NCBI GenBank assembly: GCA_944390995.1
Contig: CALXSA010000045.1
Span: 1-9,899 of the forward strand
Direction of reading: 5' to 3'
Source: an uncultured Clostridia bacterium
Lineage (GTDB): Bacteria; Bacillota_A; Clostridia; TANB77; CAG-508
Length of the DNA stretch: 9,899 nt
Both the position numbers and the translations under genes were made by a program. The notes beneath the pieces were generated by a model. That model saw nothing but the letters and a program-made list of their open reading frames with translations. It had not been told where the DNA came from and searched no databases. Of the stretch, positions 1 to 6,805 are shown one piece after another (position 1 is the first letter of the stretch; each line of letters opens with the position of its first letter).

Positions 1-269
1 AGTACACGCTCAACTTCTCCTCCAAAGTCCGCATGCCCTGGTGTGTCTACTATATTCATCTTTACACCATTGTACATTACAGATGTGTTTTTAGAAAGAA
101 TAGTAATTCCTCTCTCTTTTTCTAGGTCATTTGAATCCATTATTCTTTCATCAACTTGCTCATTCTCTCTGAACACATGGCTTTGCCTTAGTAAAGCATC
201 AACCAAAGTTGTTTTTCCATGGTCTACGTGCGCAATAATTGCTACATTTCTAATTTTTTCGTTGTTCAT
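1..269 (-). CDS. typA: TypA/BipA ribosome-associated GTPase, N-terminal 89 codons (runs off the window)
   Basis: Translational GTPase of the EF-G/LepA superfamily that binds the 70S ribosome and is linked to 50S assembly, cold growth and stress in other bacteria. Seen here: the G domain start [20 protein letters not shown] with the G1 loop AHVDHGKT (residues 13-20), the switch I/G2 segment ERGITI (52-57) and the G3 motif DTPGHADF (75-82). [15 protein letters not shown] followed by the G2 segment [11 protein letters not shown] is characteristic of TypA rather than EF-G, EF-Tu or LepA. Start: the ATG at 269 is preceded by AAGGGG (278-283) at good spacing. The gene continues beyond base 1, so its C-terminal domains cannot be judged. 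It has its own strong promoter (426-454) and a leader of about 150 nt with a large dyad, so its expression is probably separate from the upstream cmk-plsC gene. Confidence 0.95.
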   Translation of the reverse strand, partial: MNNEKIRNVAIIAHVDHGKTTLVDALLRQSHVFRENEQVDERIMDSNDLEKERGITILSKNTSVMYNGVKMNIVDTPGHADFGGEVERV

Positions 270-321
270 TTTTATTACCCCTTATTCTTTTAGTCGCTCT
301 TTTGAATTTTGTATTTTATTA

Positions 322-394
322 GCTCCACGTGGGACACATATTTTTTACGCGAAAACTTGGAGCGGACAAAATATGTGTACCAGCAAGATGGAGC
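322..394 (-). promoter_or_regulatory. Large imperfect hairpin in the typA 5' leader
   Basis: Inverted repeat seen in the sequence. The inner arms 331-344 and 368-381 (core ACACATATTTT / AAAATATGTGT) match over 14 positions with one mismatch. The outer arms GCTCCA (322-327) and TGGAGC (389-394) are perfect complements. A smaller dyad, GTCTTT-A-AAAGAC (396-408), lies next to it on the promoter side. The structure falls between the predicted typA transcription start (about 419) and the ribosome binding site (278-283), and no U-run follows it on the minus strand, so it looks like a leader structure rather than a terminator. A regulatory role, for example temperature sensing given TypA's link to cold growth, is only inference. 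Confidence 0.5.
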
Positions 395-425
395 GGTCTT
401 TAAAAGACAAAATTCTAACTTTTAC

Positions 426-454
426 ATTATACTCTAATCTTCTTTCTTTGTCAA
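426..454 (-). promoter_or_regulatory. Consensus sigma-A promoter for typA
   Basis: Read on the minus strand, TTGACA (449-454) is followed by exactly 17 bases and then TATAAT (426-431), a perfect match to the housekeeping consensus. The -35 and spacer lie inside the last codons and stop codon of cmk-plsC (stop at 434-436). Predicted start of transcription is near 419, giving typA a leader of about 150 nt. Confidence 0.8.
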
Positions 455-1723
455 CATAACGATGTTATCCATAATCTCTTTTGTTGCCTCATCCATATCC
501 TCTTTTCCATATTTGCTTAAATCTATAGGCTCCCCATAATTAACATACACTTTGCTAAAAGGTTTGAACGTTCCATGAATACCAATTGGTATTACTTTCA
601 CTTTTGCTCTCATAGCCATAAAAGCAGCTCCATTTTTTGCCTTCATGTTCTTTTCCATGCCCTTACGTGTTCCCTCTGGGAAAATTCCCAAAAGCTCGCC
701 ATTTTTCAAAACCTTCAAGCATCTTTTCATTGCATCAATATCTTGCATATTTCTTTTAATTGGTATTGCATCGAATAAATGCCCTAGCCACATAAGAATT
801 CCGTGTGTAAACAAGTCCTCTTTCGCAACAAAATTTACCTTTCTTTTATTGAATAGCACAATTGCCGCTGCATCTAAATAATTTATGTGGTTGCAACACA
901 AAACATATGCACCATCTTTTGGAACTTCTCCGTTTATTCTCACTCTAAATGCAAGCCTATACACTGCATTTAATACTACTTTCACGACTTTTCTAACAAA
1001 CTTCTTCCATGCATTTTCTTTTCTTATTTTATAAATTTTTCCTTGTAGCCTTTTATCCTTTTGCTTTTTTTTTATAAGTTTTGTAATCTTCTCCTCAACT
1101 TCCTTAATGGTTAGATTAGTTGTATCAATAACCTCTGCATCATTAGCGACTTTTAGCGCTCCCATCTCTTTAGCCTTGTCGTTTTCGTCCCTTTTTCTAA
1201 TATTCTCAAGAACGTCAGCATAAGACATATCAATTCCCTTTTCTTTATTTTGCGCAAATCTTCTTTTTGCTCTTTCCTCTAAATCAGCATCAAGATATAT
1301 TTTCACATCAGCATATGGAAATACGTATGTTCCAATGTCGCGTCCTTCCATTATAACATCTTTTCCTTCTGCCATCTTTCTTTGAAGGTCAACCATTTTT
1401 AACCTAACTTCCTTTATAGCAGACACCTGAGACACAAAGCCAGAAACCTCTTTCGTGCGTATTTTATCTGTTACATCTTCGCCATTTAAGAATACAAGTT
1501 GCTTTTCGTCCTCTCTTTTTATTTCAATTTGTATGTTTTCCAAAAGCTCCTTTATTTTATCTAGCTCATCAAGCTTTATTCCTTTATTTAACATATCTAA
1601 AGTAACCGCTCTGTAAGTTGCTCCTGTATCTATATTTACTAAATTTAATTTCTTCGCAAGAAGCTCTGTTACTGTTCCTTTACCTGTCCCCGCTGGGCCA
1701 TCTATTGCTACTACAAATGACAT
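434..1723 (-). CDS. Cytidylate kinase fused to 1-acylglycerol-3-phosphate acyltransferase (Cmk-PlsC)
   Basis: A 429-residue, two-domain protein. Residues 1 to about 215 are a complete CMP kinase (CMP/dCMP + ATP to CDP/dCDP): P-loop GPAGTGKGT (9-17), DTGATYR (32-38), the EGRDIGT segment (126-132), and YLDAD followed by an Arg-rich lid (143-155). A Lys-rich linker (about 213-246) leads to a PlsC/LPLAT acyltransferase domain: NHINYLD carrying the HX4D catalytic pair (H279, D284), FPEGTR (348-353) for glycerol-phosphate binding, and IPIGIHGT (378-385). That domain would convert lysophosphatidate to phosphatidate at the membrane. Single-domain Cmk is about 220 residues and PlsC about 200, so both halves look full length. 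Start: the ATG at 1723 lies 9 nt after AAAGGA (1733-1738). The in-frame ATG at 1732 abuts that site, and the one at 1768 has no clear site. The gene lies 81 bp after the Asp23-type gene. In Bacillus relatives cmk and plsC are separate neighbours, so this is probably a fusion of adjacent genes. Confidence 0.9.
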   Translation of the reverse strand: MSFVVAIDGPAGTGKGTVTELLAKKLNLVNIDTGATYRAVTLDMLNKGIKLDELDKIKELLENIQIEIKREDEKQLVFLNGEDVTDKIRTKEVSGFVSQVSAIKEVRLKMVDLQRKMAEGKDVIMEGRDIGTYVFPYADVKIYLDADLEERAKRRFAQNKEKGIDMSYADVLENIRKRDENDKAKEMGALKVANDAEVIDTTNLTIKEVEEKITKLIKKKQKDKRLQGKIYKIRKENAWKKFVRKVVKVVLNAVYRLAFRVRINGEVPKDGAYVLCCNHINYLDAAAIVLFNKRKVNFVAKEDLFTHGILMWLGHLFDAIPIKRNMQDIDAMKRCLKVLKNGELLGIFPEGTRKGMEKNMKAKNGAAFMAMRAKVKVIPIGIHGTFKPFSKVYVNYGEPIDLSKYGKEDMDEATKEIMDNIVMLTKKED

Positions 1724-1773
1724 TTTTTTCATTCCTTTCGAGAAACCATTTATTTTGTATGGCTTCATATACT

Positions 1774-1802
1774 ATATTAAATTTTCTTGAATTTTATTGT
1801 AA
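1774..1802 (-). promoter_or_regulatory. Possible weak promoter before cmk-plsC
   Basis: On the minus strand TTACAA (1797-1802) is spaced 17 bases from TAATAT (1774-1779). The stretch is very A/T-rich, so a chance match is quite possible. Cotranscription with the upstream Asp23-type gene (stop at 1805) is equally likely. Confidence 0.3.
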
Positions 1803-1804
1803 CT

Positions 1805-2650
1805 CTACTTGTTTTGTTCCTCTGGCATATGTATTCCCTTCGCCACTACTGAAACCTCTTGAACATTCATCGTTGTAAGCCTTTCAATTTCTTTTTTTAC
1901 CTTTTGCTTGAAGTCTCTTAGCACACTAACAATATTGTAGCCAAATATGACATACACCTCTACATATAAATTAGTTGCGCCTACTGAATTCTCCACTCTA
2001 ACCCTAGAAACTCTGTGAATTCCTTCAGTCTTTTTCGCCACGTATTCAGTTATTTGCCTAAATACCGTATCTGAAATTGTAAACTTGCCCAGATAGCTAA
2101 AAGTAGGTCTAATTATGGACTTTTCTGAAATGTACGGTTCTTCGTTTCGCCTATACTTAAAAATTTGCAGTGGGTCCAAAATATAACCAGCAAAATCTCT
2201 TTTAATCTCAAAAGTTGGCACCGGAATAACATGCTTTCCTTCAGTAGTCCTAATTCTCCTTGCAGTCTCCATCTCCGTCTCAGTAGCAACTTCATTTATG
2301 TAAATTGTCTTTTCCGGCTTTGGAAGTCCCAAATTCTCCGCAATTTTCTCCACCATTCCATCAGAAGTCCCCAGAAGCAAAATAGCATCTGGTTTGACTT
2401 TTTTTAGCGCCTCGCGCATGTTTTTTCTATCTTCTTTTTCTATAAAAATAGCTTTTTTAACCGTTTCTATTTTCGTAGGAGCTTTTTTCGCCGAACTTCC
2501 AGCAATGACATCATTGTCATGAATAAGCAGCCCATCATCAATTATATAGTGAATGTTATTTTCACTCGCCACCAGCTGAGCTCTATAGCTCTTTCCTGTG
2601 CCAGATGGTCCTACAAAAGCATATACTCTGGTTTTGCTTTCTAAACTCAT
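1805..2650 (-). CDS. P-loop NTPase with C-terminal Asp23/Gls24-like domain
   Basis: A 281-residue, apparently soluble protein of unknown specific function, with no signal peptide or membrane segment. The N-terminal region opens with a clean Walker A motif, GPSGTGKS (14-21), after a beta strand (RVYAFV). An acidic segment DDGLLIHDND (38-47) follows, then a hydrophobic strand DAILLLGTSD (88-97) in the place expected for a Walker B or sensor strand. The C-terminal part (about 185-275) has the alternating strand/helix pattern of Asp23/Gls24 (DUF322) proteins: ISDTVFRQI near its start, then RVSRVRVEN, TNLYVEVYVIFGYNI, a helix with KQKVKKEIERL, and VQEVSVVAKGI. Asp23-family proteins are cell-envelope-associated stress proteins in staphylococci. 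Start: the ATG at 2650 lies 10 nt after GGAG (2661-2664), while an in-frame GTG at 2659 is only 1 nt from it. A strong promoter (2672-2700) lies directly upstream. The P-loop call is firm, the Asp23 call likely, and the biological role unknown. Confidence 0.8.
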   Translation of the reverse strand: MSLESKTRVYAFVGPSGTGKSYRAQLVASENNIHYIIDDGLLIHDNDVIAGSSAKKAPTKIETVKKAIFIEKEDRKNMREALKKVKPDAILLLGTSDGMVEKIAENLGLPKPEKTIYINEVATETEMETARRIRTTEGKHVIPVPTFEIKRDFAGYILDPLQIFKYRRNEEPYISEKSIIRPTFSYLGKFTISDTVFRQITEYVAKKTEGIHRVSRVRVENSVGATNLYVEVYVIFGYNIVSVLRDFKQKVKKEIERLTTMNVQEVSVVAKGIHMPEEQNK

Positions 2651-2671
2651 TTTCTTCACACTCCGGTTATG

Positions 2672-2700
2672 ATTATATCATGTTATAAACTGTATAGCAA
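2672..2700 (-). promoter_or_regulatory. Extended -10 promoter for the P-loop/Asp23 gene
   Basis: On the minus strand TTGCTA (2695-2700), a 17-base spacer and TATAAT (2672-2677), with a TG one base upstream of the -10 hexamer. The predicted start near 2665 is immediately before the GGAG site (2661-2664), giving an unusually short leader of about 15 nt. Confidence 0.7.
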
Positions 2701-2714
2701 GGAGAACGAAAAAA

Positions 2715-2784
2715 TTTCGTCATGAGATGTGTCCCCAAAACGAAATTTTTTTCGTTGTGAGACCTGTCCCCAAAACGAAATTTT
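2715..2784. repeat. Two 35-nt tandem repeats with internal ACGAAA/TTTCGT dyads
   Basis: Units at 2715-2749 and 2750-2784 match at 31 of 35 positions by eye. Both share TTTCGT at the left, TGTCCCCAAAACGAAATTTT at the right, and a variable middle (GAGATG versus GAGACC). Between them they create short hairpins with ACGAAA arms and TTTCGT partners: 2706-2711 with 2715-2720, and 2740-2745 with 2750-2755. A third half-site lies at 2775-2780. The block sits between the end of the GT39 gene and the promoter of the P-loop/Asp23 gene. It resembles the short intergenic palindromic repeats dispersed in many clostridial genomes. Whether it ends transcription or is a mobile repeat cannot be told from one copy cluster. 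Confidence 0.75.
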
Positions 2785-2846
2785 AAAGTAGCATTAGGGT
2801 GATTGTGTATGGGTAGTTCTCGTATGCTGTTTGGTATGCTCGTTTT

Positions 2847-4331
2847 TCAATTACTTTTCCGTCCAAGTTCTTCCTCTATTGAGTCTGCTATGGCATAGTT
2901 GGTTCTGTTTATAACCCACACTCTGCCAGTGTAATCTTCTAAAGCATCTAAGCTGTGTATTATTTCCATATTAGGTCCATATGCTTTGTATGCCTCATCT
3001 ACTTTCCAGTCCGCTTCATCCCAAAAATACTGCTTTACATCTGGAAAATTTGCAGATACCACAAATGGTTCGCCTTCATTTCCATATACCAAAATGTCGC
3101 CTTCTTGTATGTTTTCTCTTAGATAGTCTATTGGCTGGCTATTTGTTTCATCATAATTCGTTTGTATTAGTCCTACATTTGTGTATGTTGCGAGCACTAC
3201 TGAAGCCACGCACACGACTAATACTATGCATTTGTTTCCGTATTTACCGAGTATGAAGCTAATGCAGAATATAAGCAAACCTGTTATGCATAGCAAGTAT
3301 CTTGCATATAGTATTGACCTTCCAACTACTGCTGAGGCAATACACACAACTAGAATCACAAGTATGTATACTGCTATTGCAAGTTTTGCTGGAGTGTTTT
3401 TGCCATTAAAACTCTCTGCTTTTTCTTTGTTTTCACTTACGCTATGTAAATTTCTTTTTCTGTTTTTAATAAGTAAGAAAATTATGCTGATTATAACTAA
3501 TAGCCCAAACCCAATTGCTACATAATCTGACATGTATTTTGTTTCTTGCAAGTTGCCTACAAATTGGAATGTGAACATTTCTATTAGAGTTTCTGGAAAA
3601 TAAAACTCTATCCAATATCCATTTGAGACCTGGCTTGCCTGCAATAATAGGTACACAAGCCATGGCAGATATGCTACAATTTGAACCACGCCTGTAATAA
3701 TGAAGGCTTTGAGGTTTGTAGTAAATTTCTTTTCCTTTATCGCTTGTACTAATAAATAAATGAACAAAAGCACATTAATTACAACAGCTGCTGCTAATGC
3801 ATAATAGTGCGTGTATGCAGCTGCTAAGCTGAAAACTCCAAAAAGCATCCAGTTTTTTATGCTGCATTTTTCTTTGGCAGCAAAAATTCTGTATGCATAA
3901 ATTGCAGTTAAAGTTACTAAAAGCATTGCTAGTGGGTACATTCTCACTTGTCCTGCATAAATCACATTTAAAGGTAGGAAAAACACGAAAAATGAAAATA
4001 ACATGCCCACCTTTTCGCCAAAATCTTTTCTAATGTGTGTGTAGCCTATTATTCCCAATATTGCAAATGCAACCACTGAAAATAATTTATACAGCATTAT
4101 TTGATTTCCGAAAATCATTCTAATTATGTGCAGTATCCAGTAATACAATACTGGATGAACATCGTGCCCTCCAATAGTCCATATTTCACCAAAACTATGG
4201 TTTGATATTGCCACTGAATATGACTCATCAAACCATATGCTATTGTGAAATGCTGCTAGTGAAATAAATATAATTCCCAGCACAATTATTGCAATATGTA
4301 TTACTTTTGTGTTTTTTAGTATGTTTCTCAT
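2847..4331 (-). CDS. GT39/PMT-like polytopic membrane glycosyltransferase
   Basis: A 494-residue integral membrane protein, probably using a polyprenyl-phosphate-linked sugar as donor and acting on the outer face of the membrane. Seen: an N-terminal hydrophobic helix (about 9-27) followed by the first extracytoplasmic loop with IWFDESYS (32-39), then HDVHPVLYYW (56-65). These are the catalytic Asp-Glu and DxHP signatures of ArnT/PMT-type GT-C enzymes. Many further hydrophobic stretches follow, including helices rich in I, V and L near 205-225 and 330-400, and a hydrophilic C-terminal domain (about 410-494) after the last membrane span. Acceptor and sugar cannot be inferred. Start: the ATG at 4331 has AAAGGA (4343-4348) 11 nt upstream. 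A longer in-frame TTG start (4373) lacks a site. An out-of-frame ATG-TAA pair lies between the site and the start. The gene is downstream of the GT2 gene with no convincing promoter, so both are probably partners in one envelope polysaccharide or glycolipid task. Confidence 0.85.
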   Translation of the reverse strand: MRNILKNTKVIHIAIIVLGIIFISLAAFHNSIWFDESYSVAISNHSFGEIWTIGGHDVHPVLYYWILHIIRMIFGNQIMLYKLFSVVAFAILGIIGYTHIRKDFGEKVGMLFSFFVFFLPLNVIYAGQVRMYPLAMLLVTLTAIYAYRIFAAKEKCSIKNWMLFGVFSLAAAYTHYYALAAAVVINVLLFIYLLVQAIKEKKFTTNLKAFIITGVVQIVAYLPWLVYLLLQASQVSNGYWIEFYFPETLIEMFTFQFVGNLQETKYMSDYVAIGFGLLVIISIIFLLIKNRKRNLHSVSENKEKAESFNGKNTPAKLAIAVYILVILVVCIASAVVGRSILYARYLLCITGLLIFCISFILGKYGNKCIVLVVCVASVVLATYTNVGLIQTNYDETNSQPIDYLRENIQEGDILVYGNEGEPFVVSANFPDVKQYFWDEADWKVDEAYKAYGPNMEIIHSLDALEDYTGRVWVINRTNYAIADSIEEELGRKSN

Positions 4332-4410
4332 GCAAATTACATTCCTTTCTCTATCTTCCCGAAATAGAAGCAAAACATTTTCTAGTCAGCTTGCTTTTAT
4401 CTAATAGTAA

Positions 4411-4442
4411 AGCACTCCCTGTTTTATCCTATAAGGAGTGCT
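4411..4442 (-). terminator. Hairpin after the GT2 glycosyltransferase gene, weak terminator candidate
   Basis: Perfect 8-bp arms AGCACTCC (4411-4418) and GGAGTGCT (4435-4442) with a 16-nt A/T-rich loop, 8 bp after the GT2 stop codon. On the minus strand the stem is followed by TTTACTATTAG, a short interrupted U-tract, so termination may be partial. On the plus strand GCTTGTTTTT follows, but no plus-strand gene ends here. Confidence 0.5.
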
Positions 4443-4450
4443 GCTTGTTT

Positions 4451-5677
4451 TTACACCTCATTTATTTTTACGTTTCTAACGTGTTCAATCTTATCCCAGC
4501 TTGTATCTCTTTTGAACAAGCATTTAAAGTTAATTAGTATCCATGAGCCCAAGAATAGTGGATAACATAATAGTCCTTTGAGCATTGGTCTAATCGGCTT
4601 TTTGTCCAATACCATAATAAGTACTGCTGTAAATATTGGTAATAAGAATGTTGGTATTAAATACCTTAGGCAGTTTATAACTAAGTCTACTGCTGTCATT
4701 CCATTTGCCGCAAATATTATAAAGTTTAATACAAGTAATGCTATTGTAAGTATGAACATTGGTATACTTCCTAATATATACAAAAGTCCATCAAAATTCA
4801 TCATTGTTTTGTGCTCTTTAACAGCTGATGCCAAAGGCTTTGTGTATTCGCTCATACATTGTATGTGTCCAACTGTCCATCTTGTTCTTTGTTTCCATGA
4901 TTGTTTAAAACCTACTGGTTGCTCATCATACACAATTGCATCTGTAGCCCAACCCAATCTTTTACCTGATATAATTCTTTTTAGTGAGAATTCGATATCC
5001 TCTGTTAAAGTGTTTGTATTCCAGCCTTCTGGCTTTATAACATCAAACTTCACCATAAAACCTGTACCATTTATTAATGGAGATAGTCCCAAATTGTACC
5101 TTGCTAAATGATAAAACCTGTTCATTGTCCAATAAAACAATGCATACCCTGCTGACACCCAGCTGTCTGTAGGGTTTTTAATATCTCTATAGCCTTGTAC
5201 TACTTCTTCTCCTTGGCACAATTTCTTATTCATTGCTTTTAAGAAATTTTTGTCAACTATATTATCAGCGTCAAAAATACAAAGTGCATCATATGGCGCA
5301 TCTTCATCTATTTTTTGTTTCAAAAACCATTGAAGTGCATATCCTTTTGTTTTGTGTTCCTCATCAAATCTCTCCATAACAATTGCACCATGCTCTCTTG
5401 CTATCTCTGGTGTTCTATCAGTACAATTGTCTGCTATAACATAAATGTCGTATTTATCTTTTGGATAGTCTTGGTTTTTTAGGCTTTCTATTAAAGCCTC
5501 TATAACATTTTCCTCGTTATGGGCGGGAATTATCGCCATAAATCTATTTGTCTTTTCCTCTAATATTGGTTTTTCCTTCAATTTAACAAGTGAGCATATA
5601 CTTATTAATAATTGATATAGCCAAAATATAGTTAAAACCCATACCATGGCTTGTTGAACCATATACAAATATTCCAT
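4451..5677 (-). CDS. Processive-type family 2 glycosyltransferase (BcsA/HasA/PgaC-like membrane enzyme)
   Basis: A 408-residue membrane glycosyltransferase that should use a nucleotide sugar on the cytoplasmic face. Layout: N-terminal membrane helix (about 7-31), cytosolic GT-A domain (about 45-290), then three C-terminal hydrophobic segments (about 297-325, 336-357, 367-386). All signature residues are present: PAHNEE (51-56), ADN in the nucleotide-binding strand (82-84), DAD (136-138) for metal-UDP binding, TED (225-227) with the catalytic Asp, and QRTRW (263-267), the QxxRW motif of processive beta-glycan synthases. Similar proteins make cellulose, hyaluronan or poly-GlcNAc, but product and sugar are not determined by these motifs, and no PilZ domain or accessory synthase gene is visible. 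Start: the ATG at 5677 has AAGGAG (5684-5689) 6 nt upstream. It has its own promoter (5776-5804) although it follows fmt by only 130 bp, which suggests separate control of the glycosyltransferase pair. Confidence 0.88.
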   Translation of the reverse strand: MEYLYMVQQAMVWVLTIFWLYQLLISICSLVKLKEKPILEEKTNRFMAIIPAHNEENVIEALIESLKNQDYPKDKYDIYVIADNCTDRTPEIAREHGAIVMERFDEEHKTKGYALQWFLKQKIDEDAPYDALCIFDADNIVDKNFLKAMNKKLCQGEEVVQGYRDIKNPTDSWVSAGYALFYWTMNRFYHLARYNLGLSPLINGTGFMVKFDVIKPEGWNTNTLTEDIEFSLKRIISGKRLGWATDAIVYDEQPVGFKQSWKQRTRWTVGHIQCMSEYTKPLASAVKEHKTMMNFDGLLYILGSIPMFILTIALLVLNFIIFAANGMTAVDLVINCLRYLIPTFLLPIFTAVLIMVLDKKPIRPMLKGLLCYPLFLGSWILINFKCLFKRDTSWDKIEHVRNVKINEV

Positions 5678-5775
5678 TTCTTTCTCCTTTTACATTCGTA
5701 TAATATATATTATGCACAATACATAGCCTAATATTCTTGTGTTCTCAATTTACATAATTTTCACTTACATACAAT

Positions 5776-5804
5776 ATTATACTATTTTATTACAAATTTT
5801 GCAA
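5776..5804 (-). promoter_or_regulatory. Promoter for the GT2/GT39 glycosyltransferase genes
   Basis: On the minus strand TTGCAA (5799-5804), a 17-base spacer and TATAAT (5776-5781). It begins 4 bp after the fmt stop codon (5808-5810). The predicted start is near 5769, giving a leader of roughly 90 nt that contains a 14-nt all-A/T palindrome (5700-5713). No terminator hairpin separates fmt from it, so readthrough from the priA-def-fmt operon may add to expression. Confidence 0.65.
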
Positions 5805-5807
5805 CTA

Positions 5808-6791
5808 TTATTCAAAAATTGCTCCCGCTTCAATTTGATTTCCTCTTAAAAAGTCGCATACGCCCATCTTTTTAGCATTTTCGCCCTGTATTTCTAAAAC
5901 TCTAATTATTCCGTTATTCGCCTTTATATACAAGCCTTTTTTGCTATCTGAAAACAAAACTGTTCCCGGCTGCACCTTTTCTATTCTCTTTGTGTACTCT
6001 GAGCTCTCAGGAAATTCTTTTTCTATATCTTCACTTGGTAAAACTTCCACTCTCCAGAATTTTATTTTCTTGCCATTTAAAAAGCTATACGCTCCCATAA
6101 TTGGGTTTAAGCCTCTAATTAAATTTTTAATCTCCTCAGCATTTTTTTCTTCCCAATTAATTTTTGCCATTTCTTTGTTAAGCATTGGAGCTAAAGAAAA
6201 ATCGTCTCCCTGTTTTTCTCTTGGAGCTTTGCCGGCTTCTATTAGCTTAACCGTATCTACAAGAAGCTTTGCACCTACATTTGCCATTCTGTCCCATAAT
6301 TCGCCAGTCGTCTCATTCTCTCCAATTTCTACTTCTTCTTTCAAAATCATATCTCCAGTGTCCATGCCTTCTGCCATGTACATTGTAGTAATTCCAGTAA
6401 CCTTATCTCCATTAAGCACCGCCCATTGAATAGGCGCAGCACCCCTGTACTTTGGAAGAAGTGAACCATGCACATTTATGCAGCCATAATTTGGAATATC
6501 CAAAAGCTCCTTTGGCAAAATTTTTCCATAAGCCACAACACAAATAAGGTCAGGAGCAATATTTTTTATCTCCTCAATAAACTCCTCATTGTTTCTAACT
6601 TTTACTGGCTGAAAAACTTTAAGCCCCTTTTCCATAGCAAACTCCTTAACAGGAGAAGGAACAAGCTTCATTCCTCTGCCCTTTGGCTTATCCACATTTG
6701 TAACAACAGCTGCTATATCGTAGCCCGCTTCGTACAAACTCTCAAGCGACTTCTCCGCAAAATCCGGCGTCCCCATAAATATTATCTTCAT
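5808..6791 (-). CDS. fmt: Methionyl-tRNA formyltransferase
   Basis: Transfers the formyl group of 10-formyltetrahydrofolate to the amino group of Met-tRNA(fMet) for translation initiation in the cytoplasm. The 327-residue length is typical. Seen: N-terminal MKIIFMGTPDFA Rossmann start, the loop VDKPKGRGMKL (33-43) that contacts the tRNA acceptor stem, and the catalytic triad Asn106, His108 and Asp144 in INVHGSLLPKYRGAAPIQ and MDTGD, at the same numbering as the Escherichia coli enzyme. A C-terminal tRNA-binding domain follows from about 205 to the end. Start: the ATG at 6791 has TAGGAG about 7 nt upstream, and the gap to the def stop is 14 bp, so the two are cotranscribed and probably translationally linked. 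Nothing looks damaged. Confidence 0.97.
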   Translation of the reverse strand: MKIIFMGTPDFAEKSLESLYEAGYDIAAVVTNVDKPKGRGMKLVPSPVKEFAMEKGLKVFQPVKVRNNEEFIEEIKNIAPDLICVVAYGKILPKELLDIPNYGCINVHGSLLPKYRGAAPIQWAVLNGDKVTGITTMYMAEGMDTGDMILKEEVEIGENETTGELWDRMANVGAKLLVDTVKLIEAGKAPREKQGDDFSLAPMLNKEMAKINWEEKNAEEIKNLIRGLNPIMGAYSFLNGKKIKFWRVEVLPSEDIEKEFPESSEYTKRIEKVQPGTVLFSDSKKGLYIKANNGIIRVLEIQGENAKKMGVCDFLRGNQIEAGAIFE

Positions 6792-6805
6792 TCGACCACT
6801 CCTAT

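Noticed and set aside
43..459. Plus-strand open frame crossing the typA start and the leader
   Set aside because: It spans the typA reading frame, its promoter and leader hairpin, and shows no family features.
2701..2784. CRISPR array
   Set aside because: The repeat units are directly adjacent with no unique spacers, and there are only two of them.
4578..5111. Plus-strand open frame of 177 codons opposite the GT2 gene
   Set aside because: It is the mirror of a gene whose minus-strand frame has all GT2 catalytic motifs. It has no recognisable domain and no ribosome binding site.
5798..5811. The 14-mer TTTGCAACTATTAT here recurs at 9654-9667, also near a promoter
   Set aside because: In the two places it occupies different positions relative to the -10 and -35 boxes, and A/T-rich 14-mers can repeat by chance, so a shared regulatory site is not supported.
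5941..6429. Plus-strand open frame of 162 codons opposite fmt
   Set aside because: The Ser/Phe/Ile-rich composition is that of the complement of an A/T-rich coding strand; fmt on the minus strand is unambiguous.
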